Assembly: GCA_007128755.1 (NCBI GenBank) | Contig: SKWV01000209.1 | Coordinates: 1-6,368 of the forward strand | Origin: Trueperaceae bacterium | GTDB lineage: Bacteria > Deinococcota > Deinococci > Deinococcales > Trueperaceae | Length of the DNA stretch: 6,368 bases | Reading direction: 5' to 3' | In this document: positions 4,737 to 6,368 of the stretch, piece after piece | How positions within the stretch are numbered: the stretch's first letter is position 1 | How the letters are laid out: the number at the start of each line of letters is the position of its first letter | Made by a program: the position numbers and the translations under genes | Notes under the pieces: model-generated | The model's database searches: none | What the model was told of the DNA's origin: nothing | The model's input: the letters and a program-made list of their open reading frames with translations, nothing else

Positions 4737-6368
4737 CTACTCGCGCAGCGCCGCCGCCAGCGCCTCGGCGACGTGCACCGCCTGCGTGCCCGTGCCGTCG
4801 CGGATCTGGTGTCGGCAGCTGAAGCCGCACGCGACCGTCGTGCCCTCGTGCGCGCGCACGGCGGGGAAGAGACGGTCCTCGCCGATCGTCATCGAGACGT
4901 CGTGGTGGCTGTACCCGAACGACCCGGCCATGCCGCAGCAGCCGGCGTCGGTGTCGTGCACCTCGTGCGACGTCCACCCCAGGACCGCGCGCGCCTGCGA
5001 CGTCCCGAGCAGCGCCTTCTGCTGACAGTGGCCGTGATGGAGCACGCGCTCGCCGTTGCGCTCGAACACGTCGCTCGGGTCGAAGTGGCCGCGCGTCCAG
5101 GCCTTGGCGAGGAAGGCGTCGAAGAGCGAGGCGTTGTCGGCCACCGCGTCGGTCCGTGGCCCCGGCACCAGCTCGCGGTAGTCGTCCTTGAGCGCGGTGA
5201 CGCACGACGGCTCGAGGCCGACGACCGGCACGCCCCGGGAGACGTAGGGCTGCAGCGCGCTCACCACGCCCTCCGCCTGGAGCTTCGCCTGCCGCAGGAG
5301 GCCCTTGGAGATGAGGGGGCGACCGCAGCAGCGGTACGGCACCAGCTCGACCCGGTAGCCGAGCGCCTCCAGCACGCGCACGGCCGCGTGGCCGGGGCCG
5401 GGCTGGTTGAACATCGTCCAGGTGTCGGCGAAGAGCGCCACCGTGCCGAGGTCGTCGGTGGTGGTGGCCTTCATCGAACGAGGCCTGCGCACCGGCCGCT
5501 TCGCGAAGGCGCGGTCGAAGCGTTCGGCGGCGTAGGCGGGGAGCCTCCGGCGGCGGTCGACGCCCAGGAGGCGCTCGTTGACCCAGCGCACGGGCGCCGC
5601 CGCCAGGACGACGTTGGTGAGCGGGGCGACCGATTGGGCCAGCGGGGCGAGCCGGGCGATGCCGCCGAACACGCGCGTGGCGAGCGGCACGCCGTGGGCG
5701 TCGTGGTAGTGCTGCAGGAACTCGTACTTGAGCTTGGCCATGTCGACCTGGCTCGGGCACTCGGCCTTGCAGGCCTTGCACTCGAGGCACAGGTCGAGCA
5801 CGTCGTGCACCTCGCGGCTGGTGAGGCCGCCGGGGAGACCACCGGTGAGGGCCTCACGGAGCACGTTGGCGCGACCGCGGGTGGAGTGGTCCTCGTCGCG
5901 CGTCGCCATGTACGACGGGCACATGGTGCCCACGCCCACCTTGCGGCAGTCGCCGACGCCCGTGCACAGCTCGACCGCGCCCTGGAAGCCCTCCTGGGCG
6001 CTGAAGTCGAACACGGTCGCGACCTCGACGGGCGGGTAGGCCGACCCGTAGCGCAGGTTCTGGGTCATCGGCGGGGCCTCGACGATCTTGCCCGGGTTGA
6101 AGCGGCCCTCGGGATCGAACGCCCGCTTGACCGCGAGGAAGTCCTCGTAGATGACGTCGCCGAAGAGCTCCCGGTTCTTCTCGGAGCGGATGAGGCCGTC
6201 GCCGTGCTCGCCCGACCACGACCCGCCGTAGCGCCGAACGAGCGCGAACACCTCGTCGGCGATGGCGCGGTAGGTGGCCACGCCCTGGACCGTCTTGAGG
6301 TCGATGTGCGGGCGGATGTGGATGACACCGACGGAGGCGTGCGCGTAGAGCACGGCGCGCGCACCGTG
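4737..6368 (-). CDS. FAD-binding and (Fe-S)-binding oxidoreductase, GlcD-GlcF fusion (YdiJ-like), 5' end cut by window edge
   Basis: The 543 C-terminal residues of a large flavin/iron-sulfur 2-hydroxyacid dehydrogenase are present; the gene runs past 6368. Numbering from the edge, 1-100 is the end of the FAD-linked oxidase C-terminal domain (HASVGVIHIRP 10-20, SGEHGDG 52-58, FDPEGRFNPGKI 84-95). A ferredoxin-like part follows: C135, C141 and C150 (CPSY), then C194-x2-C197-x2-C200-x3-C204P, suited to two [4Fe-4S] clusters. Two CCG domains come last: RCCGRP (346-351) with EPSC389, and C448, GCCGMAG (476-482) and C514/C518. The first CCG repeat has DT where a leading Cys often sits. In E. coli GlcD and GlcF are separate subunits; here both are in one chain, as in YdiJ, which acts on D-2-hydroxyglutarate. 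The expected role is oxidation of a D-2-hydroxyacid (D-lactate, glycolate or D-2-hydroxyglutarate) with electrons passed via Fe-S clusters to a quinone or other carrier. The substrate cannot be told from this part. The whole protein should be about 950-1000 aa. The in-frame GTG at 6351-6353 is internal, because homology continues upstream of it. Confidence 0.93.
   Translation of the reverse strand, partial: HGARAVLYAHASVGVIHIRPHIDLKTVQGVATYRAIADEVFALVRRYGGSWSGEHGDGLIRSEKNRELFGDVIYEDFLAVKRAFDPEGRFNPGKIVEAPPMTQNLRYGSAYPPVEVATVFDFSAQEGFQGAVELCTGVGDCRKVGVGTMCPSYMATRDEDHSTRGRANVLREALTGGLPGGLTSREVHDVLDLCLECKACKAECPSQVDMAKLKYEFLQHYHDAHGVPLATRVFGGIARLAPLAQSVAPLTNVVLAAAPVRWVNERLLGVDRRRRLPAYAAERFDRAFAKRPVRRPRSMKATTTDDLGTVALFADTWTMFNQPGPGHAAVRVLEALGYRVELVPYRCCGRPLISKGLLRQAKLQAEGVVSALQPYVSRGVPVVGLEPSCVTALKDDYRELVPGPRTDAVADNASLFDAFLAKAWTRGHFDPSDVFERNGERVLHHGHCQQKALLGTSQARAVLGWTSHEVHDTDAGCCGMAGSFGYSHHDVSMTIGEDRLFPAVRAHEGTTVACGFSCRHQIRDGTGTQAVHVAEALAAALRE

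Noticed and set aside
4291..5790. Long minus-strand frame of about 499 codons under the oxidoreductase.
   Set aside because: It is out of frame with the conserved cysteine motifs of the real protein, and its product is Arg/Pro/Ala-rich without recognisable domains. It also overlaps the end of argS.

Overview
The window is GC-rich DNA with three long protein genes packed tightly together and very little intergenic space. From left to right it holds lon on the minus strand, argS on the plus strand, and the 3' part of a large FAD/iron-sulfur oxidoreductase gene on the minus strand that runs off the right edge. All three frames are intact within the window. No tRNA, rRNA, CRISPR array, insertion sequence or phage gene was seen.

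The taxonomy can only be suggested. The arginyl-tRNA synthetase has the NYIDDTGRQ-type sequence after its HVGH motif, which I associate with Thermus/Deinococcus-line and archaeal-type enzymes rather than with the usual actinobacterial or enterobacterial form. The Lon N-terminus (VRGSVLFPTMVMPIDAGRP) also looks like that group from memory. The lon promoter carries a HAIR-type (HspR) operator, and HspR is known in Actinomycetota, Deinococcota and Campylobacterota. A high-GC member of Deinococcota (for example a Truepera-like lineage) is my best guess, with high-GC Actinomycetota as the alternative. A database search of ArgS would settle this.

Region 1-111 holds the 3' flank of lon. It contains a perfect 21-bp inverted repeat with a 27-nt loop starting 6 nt after the lon stop, and each arm is also a G-quadruplex motif on one strand. 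Region 112-2568 is lon. Region 2569-2816 is the divergent control region: a GAGGAG ribosome binding site, a lon promoter whose TTGACA -35 lies inside the HAIR operator at 2615-2635, and a possible -10 for a short-leader or leaderless argS message. Region 2817-4709 is argS. A 27-bp gap (4710-4736) with a 7-bp GC hairpin separates the convergent ends of argS and the oxidoreductase, which fills 4737-6368.

The genes do not form one pathway. Lon is a heat-shock protein quality-control protease, ArgS is a translation enzyme, and the third gene is a flavin/Fe-S 2-hydroxyacid dehydrogenase-like enzyme of central carbon metabolism. I found no undescribed multi-gene system. The most informative non-coding signals are the HspR-type operator on lon and the G-quadruplex-capable long hairpin just after lon.
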